Positions 7,645 through 15,285 of a stretch of 64,000 nucleotides of DNA are shown here, piece by piece. The position numbers were made by a program, and so were the translations under genes. A model generated the notes under the pieces. That model did no database searches, was not told the origin of the DNA, and saw only the letters and a list, made by a program, of their open reading frames with translations. Within the stretch, counting starts at the first letter, position 1; each line of letters starts with the position of its first letter. This DNA comes from Lactobacillus sp. Lineage in GTDB: Bacteria > Bacillota > Bacilli > Lactobacillales > Lactobacillaceae. The stretch spans positions 1 through 64,000 of the forward strand of contig JALCQM010000012.1 in the NCBI GenBank assembly GCA_022651245.1. The letters run 5' to 3'.

Positions 7645-7924
7645 CTACAAAACCACCTGTGTGTTTCACAACGTCAAGTTTTAGTGAGGTGTATCCAGAG
7701 TCCTGAAGGTCTCTAAATAATGCGAATAACGGTGCATTTAATTTCAAATTTACCGCTTCAAACAATAAAATCGAGCCAACGTTTGCAGCGACTATACCGA
7801 CTTTAAGTCCCCGATTCAACTCTGTTCTGGCGTACGCAAGCTTTTTTCGCACGTCTGTCGGCGTCTCAGGATCACTTATCAACGTCTTCAATCGCACTAC
7901 AAATTCGAAATCAGTAATTTTCAC
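7634..7924 (-). CDS. Putative bacteriocin immunity protein (four-helix type)
   Basis: 96 residues from a GTG at 7924, nine bases after GGAGG; a TTG at 7930 is the alternative but lies too close to the RBS. The protein is helical, charged and without membrane segments, with LKTLISDPETPTDVRKKLAY early and a hydrophobic central helix GLKVGIVAANVGSILLFEAV. Size and pattern resemble cytoplasmic pediocin-type immunity proteins, and it lies beside double-glycine peptides, but no diagnostic motif is present. It overlaps the rhomboid gene by 11 bases. Confidence 0.5.
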   Translation of the reverse strand: MKITDFEFVVRLKTLISDPETPTDVRKKLAYARTELNRGLKVGIVAANVGSILLFEAVNLKLNAPLFALFRDLQDSGYTSLKLDVVKHTGGFVDGD

Positions 7925-7948
7925 AAACAAGTCCCTCCCATAGTTTGC

Positions 7949-8138
7949 CTATGCGCGAGCAAAGATACGATCGTATAAAGCCTGCCAATAAGTCTTCCTC
8001 GCTGTGATGATCGATGCTTCACCTGTTATCCCATAATGCAATTGCGTCGTTACCGTGGTCGGTATATTGGCTCGTGCAACCACCTGAAAATAGTTAGTCT
8101 TTCCTATCTTGTTCCGTTAATTCAATAAACTTTTTCAT
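7949..8138 (-). pseudogene. Deletion scar: peptide-leader start joined to the C-terminus of an exporter accessory protein
   Basis: Read leftward, an ATG at 8138 behind AGGTGGGAAGG begins MKKFIELTEQDRKD and stops at 8094-8096. That is the first part of a typical double-glycine leader. In another frame, from about 8102 to the TAG at 7949-7951, the DNA encodes TNYFQVVARANIPTTV... HYGITGEASIITARKTYW, matching the last 45 or so residues of HlyD-type accessory proteins of bacteriocin ABC exporters (LcnD/PlnH type). The structural part of the bacteriocin gene, the ABC exporter and most of the accessory gene are missing, so one deletion probably removed them. Confidence 0.65.
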
Positions 8139-8213
8139 AATGCCTTCCCACCTAAAGTTAACAATAATTTCACAATTCATGTTATCATTGCTTAGCAGAA
8201 ATGGTTCAATCCG

Positions 8214-8244
8214 TAAATTAACGCGCAAAAACGATAAATTAACG
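8214..8244 (-). promoter_or_regulatory. Phased direct repeats: predicted LytTR regulator binding site
   Basis: TAAATTAACG occurs at 8214-8223 and again at 8235-8244, exactly 21 bases (two helical turns) apart. On the minus strand each reads CGTTAATTTA, close to the ACGTTAAT-type repeats bound by PlnC/PlnD-like regulators of plantaricin operons. They lie between the divergent kinase gene and the leader remnant and face leftward, so they would drive the exporter-remnant/immunity/rhomboid/peptide 1 transcript. A GATAAC at 8181-8186 is a possible -10. Confidence 0.6.
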
Positions 8245-8290
8245 TCGTATCGTCATTGCTTTTGTGGATGTCTGACAGTCGAGGTGTAAC

Positions 8291-9581
8291 ATGTACGATG
8301 TTTCCGTTCCAAATTACCTTGTTATTATTATGCCGATGCTCCTTTGTTTGTTCTCGCTTCAATCGATCGTACTCTATCATAAAATTTATGTGAGCTACAT
8401 CATCCCAATTAGTATTGTGGCAACGGCTTTCTCTCTATTTTTTACCAGCGCTGGAGAAATCATCTTTGGCATCATTTATGGTGCATTTCTATTCCGGCGG
8501 CAGAGATTCGGTCTATTATGGTTTATTATCTCATGGGAAGCATACCTGCTTTTGGCTAACACGATGGTCGTGATTCTACAATTCGCGATATTCTTGAAAC
8601 CAAATGATCAATCAATGCTGCTATGGGTCATTCCGATCCTCTGGAATGGTTTACTGATACTGGCTACCTCCATCGGATTGCGCCATTTTCGGCAAAAGCC
8701 TATTCGCCAATTCACCGAAGCAACTGATACAATGTTTCTCAAAGTTATCATCTTCTACAGCAGTATTATCTGTGCATTGTCATACCTTATTCAAATCGTC
8801 TTTGAACATACTGGTACGCCCAAAACCTACCAAGCAATTGCAACTGGGATATTCATGTTGCTAGCTGCGTTAAATCTAGGAACCATTATTTACTTACAAC
8901 GCGTCAGCCGCACGATATACGAAAATCGACTACTGAAAGCCTCGGAAACAGCGCGAGAGACCTACTATAAAGAATTAGATCAACAACAAAGGCAAACTCG
9001 TCGGATTCCTTCATGACTATAAGAATCTACTTGCCACCATTTCTGTTTCTGTTGATTCCAATGTAATCGATGAAAAAACAACCCAACTGATTGCCCAAGC
9101 ACGTTCAGGTTTAGAACACGCAGCAGCCAATCAGAATACACTAAACATGATTCAGTCCATCCCTTTGAGAAGCCTGCTTTACTTGAAATGGACGGAAGCA
9201 AACGAACACCAGATCAACCTAACCATCAATACCAATGGTGACATCGCCTTGCCACCAACTATCGACATGATGGGCCTGATTCGCTGCTTAGGTATTTTGT
9301 TGGATAATGCCTTATTTGCCACACAGGAAATTCATTATCAAAAATTTGACCTCTTAGTAATGCAAGATCGAGGTACAATTCAATTTACCGTCAGCAATGC
9401 TGTTGGTAACGAATTCAACCTTCGCGACCTGATCCAAGATGGATTCTCTACTAAAGGGAGTGGCCACGGAAATGGATTGATGAATCTGCGGCAAATTATT
9501 GCCCACAACCCGCAATTCAGCTTTACTCAGCTCGTAGAAGATCACCAACTTTCAATGAGCATCATCATTCAGGGGGAATAG
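8291..9581 (+). pseudogene. HPK10-type histidine kinase of a peptide quorum-sensing system, frameshifted
   Basis: The first frame (8291-9016) encodes about six membrane helices and a cytoplasmic helix ending RQTRRIPS-stop. From 9006 the next frame continues FLHDYKNLLATISV through to 9581, containing the H-box (His codon 9012-9014), an N-box LGILLDNALFA and a G-box GSGHGNGLMNL. One extra base at 9005 separates the two: without it the protein reads TRRFLHDYKN as expected for PlnB/AgrC-like sensors. The break lies just before the phosphorylated histidine, so the sensor should be inactive unless the reading frame is restored or it is a sequencing error. RBS GAGGTG precedes 8291; the regulator follows by one base. 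Confidence 0.82.
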
Positions 9582-9582
9582 C

Positions 9583-10344
9583 ATGTTAGACCTTTATATT
9601 TTGGAAGATCAACCTGAACAGTTAGCGAATATTAAACATGAACTTGCCACTGCAATCATGATTGAAGACTATTCAGCCCAGATTCGAATGGCGACAGCTA
9701 ATCCAAATGAAATTACGCAAGCACTCGCAATCAATGGTTATGCCGATAGTTTATTTTTCTTAGACATCGAAATCGATAGCGCAGTTGGGAATGGCATTGA
9801 CCTTGCACAATCAATTCGTCAGCATACGCACACAGCAGACATCATCTTCATCACGAGTCATCCAGATGCAGCGTTAAAAATCGTTAATCATCAAATTACG
9901 CCTTTAGACCTGATTTCTAAAGGGAGTGCACCAAGCACCTTCCGGCAACAACTTCGCAATGATCTTGCCGAGTGTATCGATCGCGCCAATGATCGTAAAC
10001 TACATTCGCCGCAACTGCTCAGCTACATGATTGGAACAGATATTCGAACCGTCGACTTGACTAATGTTTTTAGTATTCAAACTGTTCCCGGTGATCCTGG
10101 TATGCTGTTGCTACAAGCCGATAAGGTTGACGCAAGCTTTCGTGGTAATCTCACGGACTTTGAACGCGAATACCCTTCGCTGTTTCGATGTCATAAAAGT
10201 GCACTGATCAATCCATCCCAAGTCACCGATTTCGATGTCAAGAAGCGGCTCCTTACATTACACAACGGCACCCAAGTACAAGTCAGCATTCGAAAAATTG
10301 CACAATTAAAACGATTACTCCTAAGAAAAACAGCAGACAAATAA
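9583..10344 (+). CDS. LytTR-type response regulator (PlnC/AgrA-like)
   Basis: 253 residues. N-terminal receiver with acidic pair Glu8/Asp9 and phospho-acceptor Asp61 in FFLDIEID; a Lys in SKGSAPS matches the receiver lysine region. The C-terminal LytTR DNA-binding domain (about 145-245) has the family's FRCHKSALINPSQV segment. It lies one base after the broken kinase frame, so the pair was translationally coupled. It should bind paired repeats such as those at 8214-8244 and activate peptide operons. Being intact while its kinase is broken, it may be phosphorylated by another kinase or be idle. Confidence 0.9.
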   Translation: MLDLYILEDQPEQLANIKHELATAIMIEDYSAQIRMATANPNEITQALAINGYADSLFFLDIEIDSAVGNGIDLAQSIRQHTHTADIIFITSHPDAALKIVNHQITPLDLISKGSAPSTFRQQLRNDLAECIDRANDRKLHSPQLLSYMIGTDIRTVDLTNVFSIQTVPGDPGMLLLQADKVDASFRGNLTDFEREYPSLFRCHKSALINPSQVTDFDVKKRLLTLHNGTQVQVSIRKIAQLKRLLLRKTADK

Positions 10345-10348
10345 CGTA

Positions 10349-10492
10349 GCTGAGACATAACTCTAGATTTCGGCACAGTTGCGTTCCATAAAGCAACGCC
10401 CAGGCATACAAATGCCCCTGTACCGCGGTTTAAAACCAAACCGTGGTACAGGAGCACTTGTATTTTGGGCTAAAACCGCTTTATGTCTCAGC
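10349..10492. repeat. Dispersed hairpin repeat, copy A (MITE/REP-like)
   Basis: A 144-bp element bounded by a perfect 12-bp inverted repeat GCTGAGACATAA / TTATGTCTCAGC. Inside is a long second stem, GCCCCTGTACCGCGGTTT pairing with AAACCGTGGTACAGGAGC. A closely related 133-bp copy lies at 62977-63109. Here it begins five bases after the regulator stop and lies between converging genes, so it can act as a transcription terminator. It encodes no protein. Confidence 0.85.
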
Positions 10493-10522
10493 CTCATAAA
10501 TTCATGAATTTCGCCAATCAGA

Positions 10523-11242
10523 TCATGCTAGCATCAGAAAGAAGGCGACGCTGTTGACCAGAACGTGAGCTAAACAGACAGGAATCAGATTATGGTTGCT
10601 CCATTCAAACGCGATGGCAAATAGCAAGACGTCTCCATAACTGATAAAAATCAAAAGTAGGATATCTGGTCTCATATTAATTTCTGATCCATGGTACAGA
10701 ATGAACAAAATAGTCGTACAGGCCACACTACCAATCCGTTGAAGGCTTTTCGAAAATTTTGAAAACACTGTTGGAAACAGAATTCCCTGAAAATAATACT
10801 GGAAAATCAGCTCTTCCGTGACCGGCAGAACCATCACACCAGTCACTACCAACATCGTCAATAATACTGGTGAATTTCTCAGCGTTGCAACTAAGCCCAT
10901 CGTTGTATTCTGATTGGCTGGCAACGGTAATTTCAGTAGACTGATGACCACATCGTATAGCAGACTACCACAGGCCACCAATATTCCCATGCCCCAAGTT
11001 TGTAGCTTTCCAAGGCTTTGGCGCCACTTGTGCCAATATGTCCTCGTAATCATCAGTAAAACGATCAGATAGAGCCAAATAATTCCAAGCTGAAGCGGTA
11101 CTAAAATGATCCGTCGCAAAGAAAAACCGACCTTAACCAATTGCATCAGCTTAGGAAGCACGAAAGTAATCACGCCTTCCATAAATACAAATATGATCAA
11201 TCCATATTTAAGTTGGCTCATTTTATCTAATCTATCAAACAT
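10523..11242 (-). CDS. CPBP (CAAX/Abi) family membrane protein
   Basis: About 239 residues with some seven membrane helices. The CPBP signatures are PVTEELIFQYYFQGIL, LFILYHGS and LAHVLVNSVAF; the usual arginine of EExxxR is Gln here, so proteolytic activity is uncertain. In bacteriocin loci such proteins (PlnI-like) give self-immunity, and this one lies downstream of peptide 2 on the same strand. The start is unsure: ATG 11242 follows GAGGAA closely, while a TTG at 11284 follows AAGGAAG too closely. Confidence 0.78.
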   Translation of the reverse strand: MFDRLDKMSQLKYGLIIFVFMEGVITFVLPKLMQLVKVGFSLRRIILVPLQLGIIWLYLIVLLMITRTYWHKWRQSLGKLQTWGMGILVACGSLLYDVVISLLKLPLPANQNTTMGLVATLRNSPVLLTMLVVTGVMVLPVTEELIFQYYFQGILFPTVFSKFSKSLQRIGSVACTTILFILYHGSEINMRPDILLLIFISYGDVLLFAIAFEWSNHNLIPVCLAHVLVNSVAFFLMLA

Positions 11243-11313
11243 TTCCTCATCGACTGCTTGTTGTGCGCGACACCAAACAATCAAACTTCCTTTCTGGTTT
11301 ATTCAGTAGATAC

Positions 11314-11355
11314 GAAATGGGACGGTACAGTGTCAATGCTGCGCCGTCCCATTTC
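11314..11355. terminator. Inverted repeat after peptide 2 (weak terminator or mRNA-processing hairpin)
   Basis: Perfect 12-bp stem GAAATGGGACGG / CCGTCCCATTTC with an 18-base loop, 11 bases beyond the peptide 2 stop. There is no T-run, so partial read-through into the CPBP gene is likely, giving high peptide and lower immunity expression. Confidence 0.6.
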
Positions 11356-11366
11356 ATATCATGTCA

Positions 11367-11489
11367 TTACAGAACAATCACAAACTTGCAATTGGTAAAA
11401 ATATTGAACGTAAAGCTACGCCCTTTTTTCTTTTTGCCCCCGACGATTTGCGATAAGTCCTGCGCGGATAACACTGCATAATTGTTCAT
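11367..11489 (-). CDS. Double-glycine leader peptide 2 (bacteriocin or pheromone precursor)
   Basis: 40 residues, shorter than common ORF cutoffs. The leader MNNYAVLSAQDLSQIVGG is a classical double-glycine leader. The predicted mature 22-mer begins KKKKGRSFTFNIFTNC, has a single cysteine and a hydrophobic end, and shares the four-lysine start with peptide 1. GGAGG lies 7 bases before the ATG at 11489; an in-frame ATG directly upstream (11492) is possible. It precedes the CPBP gene. It may be the induction peptide for the kinase/regulator pair or a small bacteriocin; neither activity is demonstrated. Confidence 0.8.
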   Translation of the reverse strand: MNNYAVLSAQDLSQIVGGKKKKGRSFTFNIFTNCKFVIVL

Positions 11490-11884
11490 CATGATTCCTC
11501 CATTTTTGATTAACCTAGTTTTGCGATAAGCCACATTGCGATCTAAATGCCACCAGTGAGTGCAGTTTGTGCAAGATCACAACACGATTTATTACAGGCC
11601 CTATCCTACCAAAGCTAAAAACGGATGAATGAAAAAAATATTACCGTTTGAAATCATTAAATCAACGTTGTCCATTTGAGACGTGTTACCCAGTTACCAT
11701 GGTAAAAATCGTCGGCCAGCTACGATTAGGCGCAAGGAATGACACACTTGCCTCTCTGCTGTCATAACCACGGCATACCGCATTGCCGATTGAAAAACTG
11801 CACCCAATCAGAAGTAGCCTTCCTGAAGTGAGCAATACACAATTGGCTTTCAGCAAGCAGACACATTGAAATCAAATTCAAAAT
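11490..11884. other. Intergenic stretch, right edge of the peptide locus
   Basis: About 395 AT-rich bases upstream of peptide 2. I found no coding frame with an RBS. It should hold the peptide 2 promoter (leftward), but I see no convincing pair of 21-bp-phased regulator repeats, only isolated ATTAAC/TTAACC-like words near 11510 and 11655. Confidence 0.45.
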
Positions 11885-11885
11885 A

Positions 11886-11914
11886 AAAAAACGCGGCCCT
11901 TTTACAGGTCGCGA
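11886..11914 (-). terminator. Rho-independent terminator after the sbcCD region
   Basis: Read leftward, CGCGACC pairs with GGGCCGCG (one mismatch) and is followed by seven Ts. It ends the small-gene/sbcCD transcript. Confidence 0.75.
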
Positions 11915-11926
11915 CAGACGGTGAGT

Positions 11927-12070
11927 TTAGTTTTCATTTTCCAACCGCTCGGCATCTTTGTCGATCGTGGCAAACCCTGACTCGGTCTTCTTCTTGGGAT
12001 GTTCCGCACGATCCTTTTCCGCTTGTTGGATCAGGGCCTTGCGTTCTTGCTTACTGAGCTTTCCTGCCAT
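11927..12070 (-). CDS. Small highly charged protein downstream of sbcC
   Basis: 47 residues beginning MAGKLSKQERKALIQQAEKD and ending KDAERLENEN. It is almost entirely Lys, Glu, Arg, Gln and Ala, probably disordered or a single helix. ATG 12070 is preceded by AGAGGCG; the longer 87-codon frame lacks an RBS. It lies about 110 bases after sbcC with a terminator just beyond. No family recognised beyond similarity to small charged proteins common in lactobacilli. Confidence 0.65.
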   Translation of the reverse strand: MAGKLSKQERKALIQQAEKDRAEHPKKKTESGFATIDKDAERLENEN

Positions 12071-12179
12071 ACTTCTCGCCTCTTCATCAATGATTTTGAG
12101 TTGAGGGCAACATGCTCCCGACAAATTAGTTATACCACTTTTTCTAACCATTAGCACACTAACTGCAAATTTGCTAAAT

Positions 12180-15100
12180 TTAGGCGCCAAGGTGGACCGG
12201 GGTGATGTGGCTGTCGCCGGCGCCGGTGGGAGTCACCCGCAATTGGTCAGGAATTCCGGTTTGTAGCGACTCGACATGGCTGATGATGCCGATCATGCGC
12301 GACTGGCCTTCGATGCTTTCCAGCGCTTCTAGGGCCACGTCGAGGCTGGTACTGTCCAACGAGCCGAAACCTTCGTCGATGAACAGCGCGTCGATCGTGA
12401 TCCCGCCAGCTTCTTGCTGGATCACCTCGCCTAACGCCAAGGCCAAACTCAAGGCGGCGATGAAAGACTCCCCGCCGGATAATGTGTGCACCGACCGTGT
12501 TTCCCCGACTTGATCATCATAGACATCAATTTCCAAACCAGAATCGTTGCGATAACTCCCCGGATCACTGTGCAACTGCAACTGATAGCGGCCATCGGAC
12601 AATCCTTCCAGCCGCTTATTGGCGACCACCAGCACTTGTTGCAAGTACGCCCGCAAGACATAGCGTTCCAAGCTGAGCTTTTGGTCGTTATTCCCATTGA
12701 CCACCGCCGCGAGGTCTTGCATCGCCACCGTTTCAGCCAAGGCTTTTTGGTTGGCCTGATAGTCATGTTGGACCGTTTCAAAAAGGCTTTGTGCCTGTTT
12801 CAAGGCGTGCGTGGTAGTCGCGACTTGTTCTGCAGCCGCGCTAGCCGCTTGCTCAGTAGCTTGACGTTGGGCTTGTAACGCCGTCATATCCGGAAGCGTG
12901 GCGGTTTTGATCTGGTCTTTAGCCGCCGCCAACAGCGCTTCTTGCCGGGCTTGCGCCTCACGCGCAGTTTGCAGCTGCTGCGTCAACACCGGGATCTCCG
13001 GCGCCGCCTGGACCCAGGCTGCAAAGGTGGCGGCAGTCGTCTGGCGGTGCGCCTGCAAGGCGGCCGCAAAGCGTGCTTCATCGCGTTTAAGTGTCTGGGT
13101 CAGCTGCGTTTGCTGGGCAGTCAAGTCACTAAAGGTGGTCTGCAAGCGTGTATGTTGCAGTTGCGCGGCTTGCAATGTCTTCGTCACCTGGGCGACGGTG
13201 TCATCATAGGTCTGGACCCGCTGCGTTAAGGTAGCCTTTTCGGCTTGCAAGTCCGCTAAGCTTGGGGCAGTCGCGGAAACGGCGGCCTGCGCGGCGCTTT
13301 GCTTGGCCGTGGCCGCCGCCGCTGCCACGGCTGCCGCTTGCGCCGCCTGCGTCGCGGCTTGTTTTTGTTGCGCCAGCTGCTGTTGCGCCTGTGTGAGCCG
13401 CAACGCGTCTGCTTGCAAGCGTTGCTGTTGCGCTTGCGCTTCTGTCACCGCCTGCTTCAATGTCGTGGCTTGCGTTTGCACCGCCGCCAGCGTCGCTTCC
13501 GCCGTTGCTTTGGCCGCTTGGCCTGCTTGGGTTTGGATCTGCGTTTTTGCCGCTTGCACATCCGCCTGTAGTTGTGTGGCTTGCGCCGTGAGCTGCGTGA
13601 CTTGCGCCTGTGCTTGCGCGACGGCTGCTTGCGCTTGATCGCGTGCCGTCGTCGCAGCCTCAAAATCAGCCGCGGTGACTGTCACTGCCGTCGGGGTCGC
13701 CGGGTGCGGGTGTTTGGTGCTGCCACACACAGGGCACGGCGCCCCGGGTGACAATTGTCCCACTAGTGTCGTGATCTGCGCCGCCAGCCGCCGGTCATTC
13801 AGTGCTGTGTAATCGGCACGGCGCGCGTCTAAGGTGGCTTGCGCTTGGGCGACGGCTGCCGTAGCCGTTTGTAGCTCGTTTTGAGTGGCCGTCAAGCGTT
13901 GCTGGGCCTGGTGTTGCTGCGCCGCAAACCCGGTCAACTGCGTCAACAACGTATTGGCCTCATGCCACGCGGCCGTTTGGTCGGCTTGCGCCAAGGCTTG
14001 TTGCGCCGCGGCTGTGGCCTTTTGCTGGGCTTCGCCAGCGGCTGCTGCGTGCTCGGCATCTTGCTGAGCGACGTGTGCTTGCTGGGCTGTGGCCGTCGCC
14101 TCCTTAGCCGCAGTCGTTGCGGTCGCCAAGGCTTTCAGCTGCGCTTCAAGCTGGGTCATCCCCGTCAACTGCTCCCGCGCTTCAGCAATCGGCACCGCCT
14201 GCACTTGCAAGGCCGCTTGCTGGGCTTGAGCATCGTCTAACGCCGCTGCCGCCGCATTCACTGCCACTTGGGTCTGGCGCCGTTGCTGCGCCAACTGCTC
14301 TCGTTGCTCGCGCTGCTTGGCGACGCCTTCAGCCACCGGTTGCCAGTCGTGCGCCCATTGCAGATCGGCCAGGCGTTGTGTTGCGGCCGCCTGCTGGTCA
14401 GCTTGCTTCGCCAGCGCATCGAGGGCCGCTTGCGCCTGATCGCGCTGGGCGTACGCTTGCGCCAAGGTGGCGCCGGTTTGGTAGTCCTCATTGGCTTGGT
14501 CATAGGCCGCCTTCGCCGTCTTCGCCGTGGCAGACTGCTGCTTCAACGTGGCCGTTTGCGCGGCTAACGCCTGTTGCATCAGCTGTAAGCGATCCGCTAA
14601 GGTGGCTTTGGCCGCAGGTGTCGCCTCGCCATAATCAAACTGAGCGGCCAATGTCTCTAGGCGCTCCGCTTGCTTTTGACTCGCCGCGGCTTGTTGCTTG
14701 GCCAAATTCTGTAAGGCCGCTTGCCAACTGGCATACGCTTCGGTGCCGAACAAATGGCGCAATAAAGCGCCTTTGGTATCAGAGTTTGCATCTAGGAACT
14801 GACGAAATTTACCTTGAGGTAACAATACCATTTGGCGAAATTGGTCGGCGTCCAAATGCAGTAAGTTTTCGATGCGCGCTTTCACTTGTTGGATCTTGGT
14901 CAACTCGGCTTCTTCTACGCCATCCTTGAAGACCTGCAGGCTCACCTTGGCACTCACGGTCGTCAGGCCATTGCCCCGTTTTTTCGCCAGCAATTGCTCT
15001 GGGGCGCGCGTGATACGATAATCGCGGCCACCATGACTGAAGGCCAACACGACCTTCGTCGGCTCTTCGGGGGTGGCAAAATTCGCGCGCATCTCCGCGC

Positions 15101-15284
15101 CGCTACGCTCACCGCCGGTTGTCGTGCCGTACAACGCAAACACCAAGGCGTCAAAAATCGTGGTTTTCCCGCTCCCGGTTTTACCGCTGATCAAAAACAC
15201 CGGCGTCGTCGCAAAATCAGTGAAGGCTACGACTTCATGGTGATAAGGCCCAAAGTTTTGCATTTCCAATTTTTCTAAGCGCAT
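12180..15284 (-). CDS. sbcC: Exonuclease SbcCD, ATPase subunit SbcC
   Basis: 1034 residues, Rad50-like. With SbcD it opens hairpins and trims protein-blocked DNA ends. Walker A SGKTGSGKTTIFDAL lies near residues 33-47, the zinc hook CPVC at 517-520 in the middle of two very long Ala/Gln-rich coiled coils, the ABC signature LSGGESFIAALSLALALG near 930, and Walker B IDALFIDEGFGSLD close behind. ATG 15284 overlaps the end of sbcD (TGAAATG) with GGAG inside sbcD, so the subunits are coupled. The Ala/Gln repeats create long open but meaningless frames on the opposite strand. Confidence 0.95.
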   Translation of the reverse strand: MRLEKLEMQNFGPYHHEVVAFTDFATTPVFLISGKTGSGKTTIFDALVFALYGTTTGGERSGAEMRANFATPEEPTKVVLAFSHGGRDYRITRAPEQLLAKKRGNGLTTVSAKVSLQVFKDGVEEAELTKIQQVKARIENLLHLDADQFRQMVLLPQGKFRQFLDANSDTKGALLRHLFGTEAYASWQAALQNLAKQQAAASQKQAERLETLAAQFDYGEATPAAKATLADRLQLMQQALAAQTATLKQQSATAKTAKAAYDQANEDYQTGATLAQAYAQRDQAQAALDALAKQADQQAAATQRLADLQWAHDWQPVAEGVAKQREQREQLAQQRRQTQVAVNAAAAALDDAQAQQAALQVQAVPIAEAREQLTGMTQLEAQLKALATATTAAKEATATAQQAHVAQQDAEHAAAAGEAQQKATAAAQQALAQADQTAAWHEANTLLTQLTGFAAQQHQAQQRLTATQNELQTATAAVAQAQATLDARRADYTALNDRRLAAQITTLVGQLSPGAPCPVCGSTKHPHPATPTAVTVTAADFEAATTARDQAQAAVAQAQAQVTQLTAQATQLQADVQAAKTQIQTQAGQAAKATAEATLAAVQTQATTLKQAVTEAQAQQQRLQADALRLTQAQQQLAQQKQAATQAAQAAAVAAAAATAKQSAAQAAVSATAPSLADLQAEKATLTQRVQTYDDTVAQVTKTLQAAQLQHTRLQTTFSDLTAQQTQLTQTLKRDEARFAAALQAHRQTTAATFAAWVQAAPEIPVLTQQLQTAREAQARQEALLAAAKDQIKTATLPDMTALQAQRQATEQAASAAAEQVATTTHALKQAQSLFETVQHDYQANQKALAETVAMQDLAAVVNGNNDQKLSLERYVLRAYLQQVLVVANKRLEGLSDGRYQLQLHSDPGSYRNDSGLEIDVYDDQVGETRSVHTLSGGESFIAALSLALALGEVIQQEAGGITIDALFIDEGFGSLDSTSLDVALEALESIEGQSRMIGIISHVESLQTGIPDQLRVTPTGAGDSHITPVHLGA

Positions 15285-15285
15285 T

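Noticed and set aside
8192-8380. 62-codon minus-strand frame over the kinase start
   Set aside because: Overlaps the regulator repeats and the kinase N-terminus in antisense; no RBS.
14117-14929. Long 270-codon plus-strand frame opposite sbcC
   Set aside because: It is an antisense shadow of the Ala/Gln-rich coiled coil of SbcC, without RBS and with implausible composition. The same holds for the Ala/Cys-rich frames at 12898-13638.
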